Source: JAVBMV01 sp031552145
Lineage (GTDB): Bacteria; Myxococcota; Myxococcia; Myxococcales; UBA5297
DNA length: 64,000 bases
Reading direction: 5' to 3'
Assembly: GCA_031552145.1 (NCBI GenBank)
Contig: JAVBMV010000012.1
Span: 62,001-126,000 of the forward strand
Part shown: in pieces, positions 25,549-33,642 of the stretch
How positions within the stretch are numbered: the stretch's first letter is position 1
How the letters are laid out: each line of letters begins with the position of its first letter
Position numbers and translations under genes: made by a program
Notes under the pieces: model-generated
Database searches by the model: none
The model's input: the letters and a program-made list of their open reading frames with translations, nothing else
Told to the model about the DNA's origin: nothing

Positions 25549-26503
25549 CGCGGAGCGCGGCCATGTCACCTCCCAGCGATTCGTAGCCGCGCAGCAGGCG
25601 CCCGCGGCAGGGGTGGCTTTCGTCGGGGAACCAGCGCAAACCGCGGAGCGCCTCGGCCGCTGCGCGCTCGGTGCGCCCGAGCGCCTCTTCACGCTTCGCG
25701 CCGATGATGAAGCTCCTGCAGAGCCGATCCAACTCCTCCTCGACCTCCACGAGCAACGCGGCAACCTCCTCGATACTGATCCCGCCGACCTCCTTTTCCA
25801 ATCCCATCTGTTCGCGGACGCGAAGCAGCGCCTGCCTCGCCTCGGCGCGGTTCGCCGGAGCGACGTCGCGATAGCGCAAGCGCTGCCGCGCGAGCTGATA
25901 GTTCTCATGCAGCTCGCCACTGTCCGAGGGGGCGGAGCGCGCGCGCGAAGTGGCGTTTTCCACGGCATCCTTGCTCCCGACCGGCGCATCCTCGGAGAGT
26001 GCCCGCGCCGGGGTTTTCGCCGCGTCAGCCACCTCGCGCGCCGATTCGGGAAACGCCACGGGAGGAGCCGCGAGGCCCTCTTGCGCATGCGCCTCTTCGC
26101 TCCCCATCCCAGGCCCTTCGCTATTTTGTGCCGCGACGAGGAGGAGCGCGGCGAGCGCGAGCGGTAGCCCTAGCAGCAGAAGGTACTGACGGCGTCCCAT
26201 CTCGCCCCATCGCCCTATCCATTGCCATCGCCCTCGCGCTCTCTTCGCGGCAGAGCGGGGGCCCCCCACCTTCGCGACCTCGTCCTGCTCGAATGCCAGC
26301 GAAGAGAGGGGGAGCAGCTGCAGCGCCAGCCCAGTGCCTTCTAGCTCGAGCCAATCGCCGCGGCAGAGCCGCGTCGCCCTCGCTCCCATGGACCCAGCGC
26401 CTCCGCCGTTGAGGCGCGCTCCGGGCCCGAGCGCGCACCACACGCCCTCGCCCTCGAGCTGCAGCGTCGCCGCCACCTGGCGCGTTCCCCTGGGAGCCTT
26501 CAT
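25508..26503 (-). CDS. FHA-like membrane protein attached to the Tad cluster
   Basis: 331 residues; its ATG overlaps the tadC stop by 4 bp. Residues 1-80 resemble a degenerate FHA or similar beta-sandwich fold (GVWCALGPGARLNGGG, CRGDWLELEGTGLALQLLPL), without the clear Arg/Ser/His phosphothreonine motif. A single transmembrane helix follows (about 107-125, YLLLLGLPLALAALLLVAAQ). The C-terminal half is charged and helical, with CRSFIIGAKREEALGRTERAA suggesting TPR-like helices. It may connect Tad assembly to cytoplasmic signals. The role is inferred from position only. Confidence 0.65.
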   Translation of the reverse strand: MKAPRGTRQVAATLQLEGEGVWCALGPGARLNGGGAGSMGARATRLCRGDWLELEGTGLALQLLPLSSLAFEQDEVAKVGGPRSAAKRARGRWQWIGRWGEMGRRQYLLLLGLPLALAALLLVAAQNSEGPGMGSEEAHAQEGLAAPPVAFPESAREVADAAKTPARALSEDAPVGSKDAVENATSRARSAPSDSGELHENYQLARQRLRYRDVAPANRAEARQALLRVREQMGLEKEVGGISIEEVAALLVEVEEELDRLCRSFIIGAKREEALGRTERAAAEALRGLRWFPDESHPCRGRLLRGYESLGGDMAALRATSRLGAPAAPPR

Positions 26504-27327
26504 CGCGCACCTCCAAAAACAAAGGAAAAAAGGATCGGACCAAAGAGGATCAGAAAGAGCGTCGGAAAGAAGCAGGCGACGAGTGGGAAGAGCAACTTCA
26601 CCGGCGCTTCGCCCGCCAATTTCTCGGCACGCATCGAGCGCTCCTGGCGCAGCTGCGCCGACTGAAAGCGCAGCGTCCTGCCCAGCGGAGTGCCCACTCG
26701 ATCGGCCTGAATGAGCGCTGCGGTGAGGCTGGTGACAGAGGGCAGTCCCACCCGCTCGCCCAGCGCGCGCAGCGCCTCATCCCGCCGCCTGCCCATCTGA
26801 AGCTCCCGCAACAGGAGCGAGAGCTCCTCCGTGAGCGCACTCTGCCCACAACTATCGACCGCGCGCTTCATCGCCGCCGCGAAGTCGAGGCCCGCCTCTA
26901 CCCCAAGAGTGAGCAGATCGAGCGCGAAGGGGAGCGCGCGGGTCAGCGCGCGCTCTCTGTTGCGCACGCGCTTGCGCAGCTCGAGATAGGGCGCGGCCAG
27001 GAGCAGCAGCGCGACGGGCAGCGCGAGGGAGCGGAGGGCCAGGAAGAGCGGCGGGACGATGAGCACGGCATTGAAGAGCTGTTCGGCGACGATGCGCGCG
27101 GGGCGCTCCTCGGGCGGCGCCGCGCACTTTCGGAGAAGCTTCGCCAGATGGGCGCTGTAGAGCACTGGGATGCGCGGCTCCACCTTGACCGCGAGCCAGG
27201 ATTTGATGCCCTTCGCGGAGACTCGCCGCACCCGAGGCAACCGCGACGCACCCCAGGCGAACGCCAGGAAGAGCGATGCGCCAAGCAGGAGCGCGGCCAG
27301 AAGCGGCATGAGGTCGTTGCTGTTCAT
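26500..27327 (-). CDS. tadC: Tad pilus inner-membrane platform protein TadC
   Basis: 275 residues from the ATG at 27327, seven bases after the tadB stop; GGAGG lies in the tadB tail. It belongs to the type II secretion F / TadC family, with three main hydrophobic blocks: LLAALLLGASLFLAFAWG, VPPLFLALRSLALPVALLLL and a C-terminal LLFPLVACFFPTLFLILFGP. Between them is the typical cytoplasmic four-helix domain (LPFALDLLTLGVEAGLDFAAA). With TadB it forms the membrane platform that receives the TadA ATPase during Flp pilus assembly. Confidence 0.9.
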   Translation of the reverse strand: MNSNDLMPLLAALLLGASLFLAFAWGASRLPRVRRVSAKGIKSWLAVKVEPRIPVLYSAHLAKLLRKCAAPPEERPARIVAEQLFNAVLIVPPLFLALRSLALPVALLLLAAPYLELRKRVRNRERALTRALPFALDLLTLGVEAGLDFAAAMKRAVDSCGQSALTEELSLLLRELQMGRRRDEALRALGERVGLPSVTSLTAALIQADRVGTPLGRTLRFQSAQLRQERSMRAEKLAGEAPVKLLFPLVACFFPTLFLILFGPILFSFVFGGAR

Positions 27328-27334
27328 ATCGTTC

Positions 27335-28180
27335 TCAGACCTCCACATCGACGATCTTGCGCATGAGGTAGACGCCCGCGACCTCCATCGCGGCGATGAG
27401 CCCCACCAGCGCGTAGCCGAAGAACGACTCGAACATCGGCTGCACCAAATCGGGCCTCATCCGGTTGAAAATCAGGCCAAAGCCGACGGGCAACAGCGCG
27501 ATGATCCAGCCCTGGAGGCGCCCTTGGGAGGTCAGCGCCGCGATGCGTCCCTCGATGCGAAAGCGCTCCCTCAGCGTCGCGCCCACCGTCTCGAGGATCT
27601 CGCTGAGGTTTCCACCAAGCTGCTGCGCGAGCGCCGCCGACGAAGCGAAGAGGGCCAGCTCGCGCGAGGGGACGCGAGCGCCGAGTCTCCCCAGCGCCTC
27701 CCCCAGTGGGATCCCTACCTTCATGTGGCGCACGCAGAGCCTGAACTCGGGTCCGAGCGGCCTGGGCGCGTCAAGCGCCGCCTGTTCCATGGCTTGTGGC
27801 AGCGAGAGGCCCGCCTGGAGCGAGCCCACCATTGCCTGGAGCGCGTCGACGAGCTGTCGGTTGAATGACTCCAGGTTTCTGCTGCCCAGGCGCCGCACCA
27901 GCAGTTCCGGGGTGCTTCCCAGGGCGCCACCGACAAGGAGCGCCATCCCCATACCCGAGAGTACATAGCCGCCGGTCAGTCCAAGGAGCGCGCAGGCGAT
28001 ACAGAGTAACTTGCGCTGATGCCCATCGAGCATGAGGAGGCCATCGAGCAGGTGTTCGTTGGAGACCGCCGAGTAGACGGCGCGGTATTGCTCGAATGCC
28101 TGGCCCAAGACTCGCGCAACCGTGATCCCCACCAGAAAGAAGGCCGCGCCGAGCAGCAGTGATGCGAAGAGTGCGTCCAT
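27335..28180 (-). CDS. tadB: Tad pilus inner-membrane platform protein TadB
   Basis: 281 residues from the ATG at 28180, seven bases after cpaB. Type II secretion F domain with a hydrophobic N-terminus (ALFASLLLGAAFFLVGITVA), a central LLCIACALLGLTGGYVLSGMGMALLVGG segment, then the cytoplasmic LVDALQAMVGSLQAGLSLPQA motif typical of TadB, and C-terminal hydrophobic helices. It partners TadC. Neither the TadA ATPase, nor the RcpA secretin, nor Flp pilin is in the window, so the rest of the machine must be encoded elsewhere or be missing. Confidence 0.9.
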   Translation of the reverse strand: MDALFASLLLGAAFFLVGITVARVLGQAFEQYRAVYSAVSNEHLLDGLLMLDGHQRKLLCIACALLGLTGGYVLSGMGMALLVGGALGSTPELLVRRLGSRNLESFNRQLVDALQAMVGSLQAGLSLPQAMEQAALDAPRPLGPEFRLCVRHMKVGIPLGEALGRLGARVPSRELALFASSAALAQQLGGNLSEILETVGATLRERFRIEGRIAALTSQGRLQGWIIALLPVGFGLIFNRMRPDLVQPMFESFFGYALVGLIAAMEVAGVYLMRKIVDVEV

Positions 28181-28187
28181 GGTCGCC

Positions 28188-29006
28188 TCACTCCGCGCCG
28201 CCGAAGGAGGACTTGCTCTCTGTCCCTCGGATGACTTGGATGGTGCGATAACGCCGGCTCTCGAGCGAGCGCATCCGCTCCCCCGTAATGAGCGTCTCCG
28301 CGGTCGCGCGCGTCCGCTCCTCCTGCACATCGAAATCCTCGGGGTTTCTGAGCGTGAGCGAGAGCGTGCCGAGCTCGGAGGCCAAGGTGAGCAGCTCCGC
28401 CTCCTCGGGCAGCACGAGCAGGCTCACGGTCGTATAGGTGCGCTCCCCCGCCCCCCGCTCTAGCTGCGCCGCGGCGCCCGCGCTTCGCCCCGTCGCGAGG
28501 ACCACGACGTTCTGCATCAGCGTAGAGGCGATCAACTCACTGCTCTTGGGATCGCGGAAAGTGCCGATGACGTCGACGTGGTCATTCGGACGAACCCAGC
28601 CTCCGACGCTCGTCGCCGGATCGCCGACCTGGATCGCGAAGGCACGCCCTCTCTTCTGAACCAGCGGCGAGAGCAGCTCTCCTGTCTGGGCGCTCTCGAA
28701 GTGGGACCAGAGCAGCAGATCGCCCGGCCGCAGCGCCATCTTGAGCCGCTGCCCTTCGACGAGCGAGAGGCTCTCGGGTCTGACGACGGAGGGGGTCGCG
28801 AACTGCTCCGGCAGCGCGCTCTTGGCGAGCAGTTCGACCGAAACGAGGCTCCCCTCGGGAAGCTGTTTGGCCGCGACGAGCACGGGCACCAGGTCCCATC
28901 CGGCGCGCGCCTTCTCGCGCGTGCGTGCCAGCGCGAACCAAGTGGCGACGGCCGCCGCGAGCGCGAAGAGCGCGGCGAAGAGAAGCGGGGATCGACCTTT
29001 GAGCAC
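28188..29006 (-). CDS. cpaB: Flp pilus assembly protein CpaB/RcpC
   Basis: 272 residues. An N-terminal membrane anchor (LLFAALFALAAAVATWFALA) is followed by a SAF domain (VPVLVAAKQLPEGSLVSVELL...ALRPGDLLLW) and the RcpC domain with GGWVRPNDHVDVIGTF, in which VRPNDxVDV is the family hallmark. CpaB is a periplasmic component thought to help the secretin channel. It is the first gene of the leftward cpaB-tadB-tadC-FHA cluster, about 200 bp downstream of the HU gene, with a palindrome in that gap. Confidence 0.92.
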   Translation of the reverse strand: MLKGRSPLLFAALFALAAAVATWFALARTREKARAGWDLVPVLVAAKQLPEGSLVSVELLAKSALPEQFATPSVVRPESLSLVEGQRLKMALRPGDLLLWSHFESAQTGELLSPLVQKRGRAFAIQVGDPATSVGGWVRPNDHVDVIGTFRDPKSSELIASTLMQNVVVLATGRSAGAAAQLERGAGERTYTTVSLLVLPEEAELLTLASELGTLSLTLRNPEDFDVQEERTRATAETLITGERMRSLESRRYRTIQVIRGTESKSSFGGAE

Positions 29007-29135
29007 GAAACCTCCTTCGGTTGCGCGGCGCGAAGGCGCCGCCGGTTACCGAGGGAGGGCATTGCATGACGTGGGCCAGCGCATCCGAAGAGCGCCGTGC
29101 CCTGGAGGCGCCGCGAAGAACGGCTCGCCGCGCGA

Positions 29136-29152
29136 CGACATACACTATGTCG
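29136..29152. promoter_or_regulatory. 17-bp palindrome upstream of cpaB
   Basis: CGACATACACTATGTCG is a perfect 7-bp inverted repeat around CAC, about 130 bp upstream of the cpaB start. It stands out as relatively AT-rich in GC-rich DNA. Candidate operator for the Tad cluster. Confidence 0.4.
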
Positions 29153-29207
29153 AGGGATGGGCTGTCCCGCCACGGAGCAACGCGGGGAAACACGTGGCTT
29201 TGAAGCG

Positions 29208-29516
29208 CTAGCGCTCCGCCTGCTCTGGCCCGGGGGACGGAGCGCCGTTGACGCGGTCGCGCAGCTCCTTACCTGTCCTGAAGAGGATGCCACGCTTGGG
29301 GCCGACGGGGATCACCTCGCCTGTCTTGGGGTTGCGCCCCTCGTACCCTTCGTAGGACTTCACATGGAAAGCGCCCAGCCCACGAATCTCGATGTTCTCA
29401 CCCTTGCAGAGCGCCTCGCGCATGGCGTTGAAGATGGTCTCCACCGCCACCTCCGCCTGTCGCTGCGTGACCCCACCCTTTTCGATGAGCATCGTGATCA
29501 ATTCGCTCTTGAGCAT
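29208..29516 (-). CDS. HU/IHF-family DNA-bending protein (IHF-beta-like)
   Basis: 102 residues from the ATG at 29516 (MLKSELITMLIEKGGVT). It has the full HU fold: an N-terminal helical pair with ETIFNAMREALCKGENIEIRG, then the DNA-clasping arm with GRNPKTGEVIPVGPKRGILFRTGKEL. The LKSELI start and the IEIRGLGAF segment are closer to IHF-beta than to HU. It binds the DNA minor groove as a dimer and bends DNA sharply. It follows the YihY gene (whose 3' end lies 47 bp upstream) and precedes the Tad cluster. A short Pro/Gly/Glu tail (PSPGPEQAER) is added to the usual ~94 residues. Confidence 0.93.
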   Translation of the reverse strand: MLKSELITMLIEKGGVTQRQAEVAVETIFNAMREALCKGENIEIRGLGAFHVKSYEGYEGRNPKTGEVIPVGPKRGILFRTGKELRDRVNGAPSPGPEQAER

Positions 29517-29562
29517 GGTCTCTCTCCTGAGGGGGCATAGCCTGCCCGCGCCGCGCGCCATG

Positions 29563-30834
29563 TCAAGAGCGTGCCAACCGCGCGAGATCGGCCAGGGTCG
29601 TCTGACGCAGCGCTTCGCGTGCCAGGACGTCCGCCTCGACGAAGTGCTCCTCGATGGTGAGCGCCCGCGCACCCTCTCCTTGCTTGTACGCCATCGGTTC
29701 GAGTGGCTTCTCGGACGCGGTTTTCTCACGCGCGGCGTCAGAGAGCTCCGAGAGCAGAATCTTCTCCGGTGGGCGGGCGGGAACATAGCGCCCACCCTTG
29801 CAACGGGCGAGTAGCCCACGCTCTACCAAGAGGCGAGCTGCCTCGGCGATGGCGCTGGGATCGACGCGCAGCTCGCGCGAGAGGTGTGCCTCGGAAGGCG
29901 GCGCGCGATTCTCCAGATAGGCTCGGGCGGAGAGCGCCGCCACCTCGGCGCAGAGGATCTCCCGCGCGCGGACGCCGCTCAAGGCGCCCCTGCCCCGATC
30001 GTTGGAGGTCTGCATGACGTAGGCGAGCGCGGCGCCGAAGAGGACGACGACCCAGCTCACATAGACCCATAGAAGGAAGAGCGGAATGGCGCCGAGCGAG
30101 CCGTAGATCGAGCTATAGCTGATGGTGCGCTGGGCATAGATCGCATAGGCCGTCTTGGCTATCTCCCAGGCGATGCCAGCGATGAGCCCGCCCGCGAAGG
30201 CGCTGCGCAGACGCACGCGCGTGTTGGGTGCCACCATATAGATAAAGGTGAGCCCTACGACGGTGATCGCCAGCGGCGGCACCACAGAGAGAAGCTTCGA
30301 CGGGACCATGGCGTGCGCTACCGCCGCCCGAGCCCAGGCCGTGATGCCTAGGCTGAGCGCCAGCGCGATCGGCCCCAGCGTGATGATCGCCCAATAGGTC
30401 ATGCCGCGCTGCAGCAGCGGCCTGGGCCTGTTCACTCTCCAGATCTCGTTGAGTGACACCTCGATGTTCTTGAGCAGCGAGACGGTAGAGAAGACCAAGA
30501 AGAGCCCACCGATGCCGCCCATCGCGCCTGCTTTTGCGTTGGCGATGAACTGATCGAGGTAGGTGCCGATCTGCTCGGCGGTTCCGGGCGCGAGGTTGGC
30601 GAAGACAAACTCATGCACCGCGCGCCTGAGCCAGTCCTGTCCAAAGGCGGTGAGCAGCGCGAAGGCGACGGTGAGCGCAGGCACCAGCGACAGGACGGAG
30701 ATGTAGGTGAGCGCTGCAGCGCGCAGCATTACCTTGTCGCTCTCCAAGCCTAGGATGATCGACCAGGTGGCCTTGACCACCCACAGCGCGCGTTGCTTGA
30801 GCTTGACGAGCCGCTCTCTCACGCCCTCCCTCAC
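29563..30834 (-). CDS. YihY/BrkB-family membrane protein with C-terminal winged-helix-like domain
   Basis: 423 residues starting at a GTG at 30834; a second in-frame GTG at 30822 has GGGAGG just ahead and may be the real start. Residues 1-290 hold about six membrane helices with family hallmarks (RAAALTYISVLSLVPALTVAF, EVSLNEIWRV, SSIYGSLGAIPLFLLWVYVSW). The YihY family was once called RNase BN, a name now considered wrong. After the membrane part, residues about 300-370 look like a winged helix-turn-helix (AEVAALSARAYLENRAPPSE, SRELRVDPSAIAEAARLLVE). The role is unknown. It starts 15 bp after the rne stop. Confidence 0.85.
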   Translation of the reverse strand: MREGVRERLVKLKQRALWVVKATWSIILGLESDKVMLRAAALTYISVLSLVPALTVAFALLTAFGQDWLRRAVHEFVFANLAPGTAEQIGTYLDQFIANAKAGAMGGIGGLFLVFSTVSLLKNIEVSLNEIWRVNRPRPLLQRGMTYWAIITLGPIALALSLGITAWARAAVAHAMVPSKLLSVVPPLAITVVGLTFIYMVAPNTRVRLRSAFAGGLIAGIAWEIAKTAYAIYAQRTISYSSIYGSLGAIPLFLLWVYVSWVVVLFGAALAYVMQTSNDRGRGALSGVRAREILCAEVAALSARAYLENRAPPSEAHLSRELRVDPSAIAEAARLLVERGLLARCKGGRYVPARPPEKILLSELSDAAREKTASEKPLEPMAYKQGEGARALTIEEHFVEADVLAREALRQTTLADLARLARS

Positions 30835-30849
30835 CTCCGGCCCCTGAGC

Positions 30850-33312
30850 CTACTCTGGCTTCTGCTCGATGCGCTCTTCGTGTGGGCGCGCCTCTTCCTT
30901 CTGGGGCGCGCCGGCCTGTTCGTGAGCGATCGGCAGCGACTCGCGCTCGGGGGCGTGCTCCTGCCCCGGCAGGTCCGCGACCACGGACTTCGACTGGGGC
31001 TGAGCCTGCTGCTGTTCACCACCCTTTGCACCGGCACCGTCGCGCTCCTGACGCCGCTCGCGCTGGTCGCGCCTGTGCTGGTCGCGCCGATTCGAGCGGT
31101 CGCGCCCGTCGCCGCGCTGGCCCCCTTGCCGACCCTCGCCGCGGGACTGCTCGGGGCGCCCGCCCTCCGCGCGCTCGCGCCGCTGCTGCTGCTGTTGCTG
31201 CTGCTGTCCCTGCTGCGCTTGCTGCCCCTGCTGCTGACGCTCTCCCTTTCCGAAGAGATCGTACTGATCCTGGGCATAGCTTGGCTGCGGGCGCACATGG
31301 ATGCTCTTGTTGAAGCGATCCATCAGTGAGCGCAGCTCATCGCGCTCTTCCGACTGAAGGACCCGAGCGATCTCGGGATTGCAGTTGATGACGACCTGGC
31401 CATCGCGGTGATGCGAGGCCTCGCGCCTGATCTGGCGGAAGATCTCGTAGGCAACGGTGCGCTTGCTCTTCAGGTGGCCGCGCCCCTCGCAGGCGGAGCA
31501 GGGCTCGAAGAGCGTCCGCCCGAGCGACTCGCGCACGCGCTTGCGCGTCATCTCCACCAGGCCCAATTCGCTGATCTTGAGGACGTTGGTCTTGGCCTTC
31601 TCGCGTCCGAGCGCGTCTTGAAGCGACTTGAAGACCTTGTCGCGGTTCTGCGACTTATCCATGTCGATGAAGTCGATGATGATGATCCCGCCGATGTTCC
31701 GCAGGCGCAGCTGGTAGACAATCTCTTTGGAGGCCTCGATGTTGATCTTGGTGATGGTCTCTTCGAGGCTTTTCTTACCGACATAGCGCCCGCTGTTGAC
31801 GTCGATGGCGGTGAGCGCCTCTGCCTGATCGATGATCAGGTAGCCACCGCTCTTGAGCCATACCTTGCGCGCCTGCGCCCTCTGGAGCTCGTGCTCGATC
31901 CCATAGGCATCGAAGATCGGATCGATCGAGTCGTGGAGCACCACGCGATCCTTCAGAGCGGGATCCTGCGCCTCCACGAAGGCCTGGATCCGCTCCCACT
32001 CCGCACGATCGTCGATCACCAGCTTCTCGACATCCTTTGCGAAGAGGTCGCGCGTCGCGCGCAGCGCCAGGTCGAGATCGGGATGGAGGAGCGCCGGCGC
32101 GCCGGTGCGATCTTTCTTCGCGCCGACCGCGTTCCAGATTCCGATGAGGAAGCGGGCGTCGGCTTCAAGCTTCTCGGTGGGGGTGTCCTCCGCGACCGTA
32201 CGGATGATGAAACCCGTCCCTGGCGGGCGAACGCGATCGATGATCTCCCGAAGGCGCCTACGCTCCGACTCGCGCTCGATCCTGCGGCTGGTGCCGATGT
32301 GATCGATGGTGGGCATGAGCACCAGATGACGCCCAGGGATGGAGATGTGGCTGGTCACCCGAGCGCCCTTGGTGCCCATGGGATCCTTGGCGACCTGGAC
32401 GATGATCTCCTGGCCTACCTGGAGGAGATCCTGAATGTTGGCCATCTTCTTCTGCTGGGTCTTGTCGCGCCCGTTGCGCTCTTCGCGCTCCTCCCGCTCT
32501 TCGCGCTCTCCCTTGCGACCGCGCTCCTGTCCCTCCTGCTGGCCCCGCCCTTCGCGCCTCGACTGCTGACGCCGTCTGTTGCGACCACGCGCGCGCAGCT
32601 CGCCCCGTTCTCCTCGCTCGCCACCCTTGCGCTCGCCGGCCGCTCCTGTCACGGCCTCCTCCGGCTTCACCTCGCTGGCGCCCTCCGCGACGGGCGCGCC
32701 GCTCTCGTCGGTGGGAGGAGCCGCGACCTCGGGCGCACCTTTCGCCGCCTCGAGATCTATATCTCCCGGGCTCGCCGGGGTGACCTCGTTGGCCGGCTCG
32801 GTTGTGGGCTCAGCGACCAGCTCGACGGCAGGTGCGTCCGCGGGCTCACCCGCGCCCTCCGGCAGTTCCTGCGACTCGGGCGCAGGCTCATCGAATTGAG
32901 ACGGCTCGGCGAGCGCGGCACCCTCCTCGGGCGCATCGCCCTCGCTCCTCTCTTCGCCCCCCTCGAGCATCATGGGCTCGTGCTGCCCCTCGGGCTCTTC
33001 GCGCTCCTCGGGAGAATCGGGGATGTCCTCTATCTCCTCGTGCTCTCCCTCGGTCAGATCGAACTGCTGCTCGCTGAACTCGGGATCGTAGAAGACGTCG
33101 CTCACATAGAGGAAGGCCGCCTTCTCCAGGCCGATGTCGACGAAGGCAGCCTGCATCCCAGGGAGCACCCGGACCACGCGCCCCTTGTAGATGTTGCCGA
33201 CGATGCCTTTGTCTTTCTTACGCTCGAGGTAATACTCGGTGATCTGCCCATTCTCGACCAGCGCGACCCGCGTCTCGACGCCGGTCGTGTTGATCACAAT
33301 CGTTGCACTCAT
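30850..33312 (-). CDS. RNase E/G-family ribonuclease with large S1-interrupting insertion
   Basis: 820 residues. Rne/Rng endoribonucleases cut single-stranded RNA in mRNA decay and rRNA processing. The S1 domain begins KDKGIVGNIYKGRVVRVLPG and is interrupted after about residue 77 by a ~210-residue low-complexity insert: acidic and Pro/Glu-rich to ~228, then Arg/Glu-rich to ~288. The S1 domain resumes with QVGQEIIVQVAKDPMGTKG. The catalytic DNase-I-like part has AIDVNSGRYVGK and IIIIDFIDMD with the metal-binding Asp residues. CSACEGRGH supplies the Zn-link cysteines. The last ~120 residues are Gln/Arg/Gly-rich, probably disordered and RNA- or protein-binding. It is first in a probable operon with the YihY gene. 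Confidence 0.93.
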   Translation of the reverse strand: MSATIVINTTGVETRVALVENGQITEYYLERKKDKGIVGNIYKGRVVRVLPGMQAAFVDIGLEKAAFLYVSDVFYDPEFSEQQFDLTEGEHEEIEDIPDSPEEREEPEGQHEPMMLEGGEERSEGDAPEEGAALAEPSQFDEPAPESQELPEGAGEPADAPAVELVAEPTTEPANEVTPASPGDIDLEAAKGAPEVAAPPTDESGAPVAEGASEVKPEEAVTGAAGERKGGERGERGELRARGRNRRRQQSRREGRGQQEGQERGRKGEREEREEREERNGRDKTQQKKMANIQDLLQVGQEIIVQVAKDPMGTKGARVTSHISIPGRHLVLMPTIDHIGTSRRIERESERRRLREIIDRVRPPGTGFIIRTVAEDTPTEKLEADARFLIGIWNAVGAKKDRTGAPALLHPDLDLALRATRDLFAKDVEKLVIDDRAEWERIQAFVEAQDPALKDRVVLHDSIDPIFDAYGIEHELQRAQARKVWLKSGGYLIIDQAEALTAIDVNSGRYVGKKSLEETITKINIEASKEIVYQLRLRNIGGIIIIDFIDMDKSQNRDKVFKSLQDALGREKAKTNVLKISELGLVEMTRKRVRESLGRTLFEPCSACEGRGHLKSKRTVAYEIFRQIRREASHHRDGQVVINCNPEIARVLQSEERDELRSLMDRFNKSIHVRPQPSYAQDQYDLFGKGERQQQGQQAQQGQQQQQQQQRRERAEGGRPEQSRGEGRQGGQRGDGRDRSNRRDQHRRDQRERRQERDGAGAKGGEQQQAQPQSKSVVADLPGQEHAPERESLPIAHEQAGAPQKEEARPHEERIEQKPE

Positions 33313-33642
33313 CGCAGAGTGATCCTTTCGCGGAGGCGAAGCGAGGCCGACCCGACGCTGGGGTAGACCCGCACCCTCCCATACAAGGCCGCGCGCGCGG
33401 AGGACCCTCTCCCTGCTGCCGGCGAGCGCATGAGCTGCTCCCTCGGCGATATGTGGAAGAAGTGACCGTCCGAAACTCCTCGTCTTGCGCGGCGCGCATT
33501 TCCGTTTGGGAGCGCCAGAAAGGGCGGCCCCCGTTTCCTAAACCGCTACACCAACTGGGAGGGGCGAGCGTCGCGTACCTCCCGAAAAGACCATGTTCGG
33601 GGGCCTCGAATGAAGGAGGCCCGAACGAGCGGGCGCAGCGTA
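33313..33642. other. 330-bp intergenic region between rne and cphA
   Basis: Contains the rne upstream region and the space after the cphA stop. On the minus strand near 33520-33570 is a short segment resembling a tRNA D-arm (AGTTGGTGTAGCGGTT), but the rest of a tRNA is not there. I find no gene or terminator. Confidence 0.5.

Noticed and set aside
31408..33366. Long plus-strand open frame opposite the RNase E/G gene
   Set aside because: It mirrors the real gene, consists of Leu/Ala/Arg runs, and has no recognisable domain.
33470..33590. tRNA-like segment on the minus strand (AGTTGGTGTAGCGGTT, like a tRNA D-arm)
   Set aside because: No T-arm GTTCGA-type consensus, no pairing acceptor ends and no credible anticodon stem; it is a partial resemblance only.
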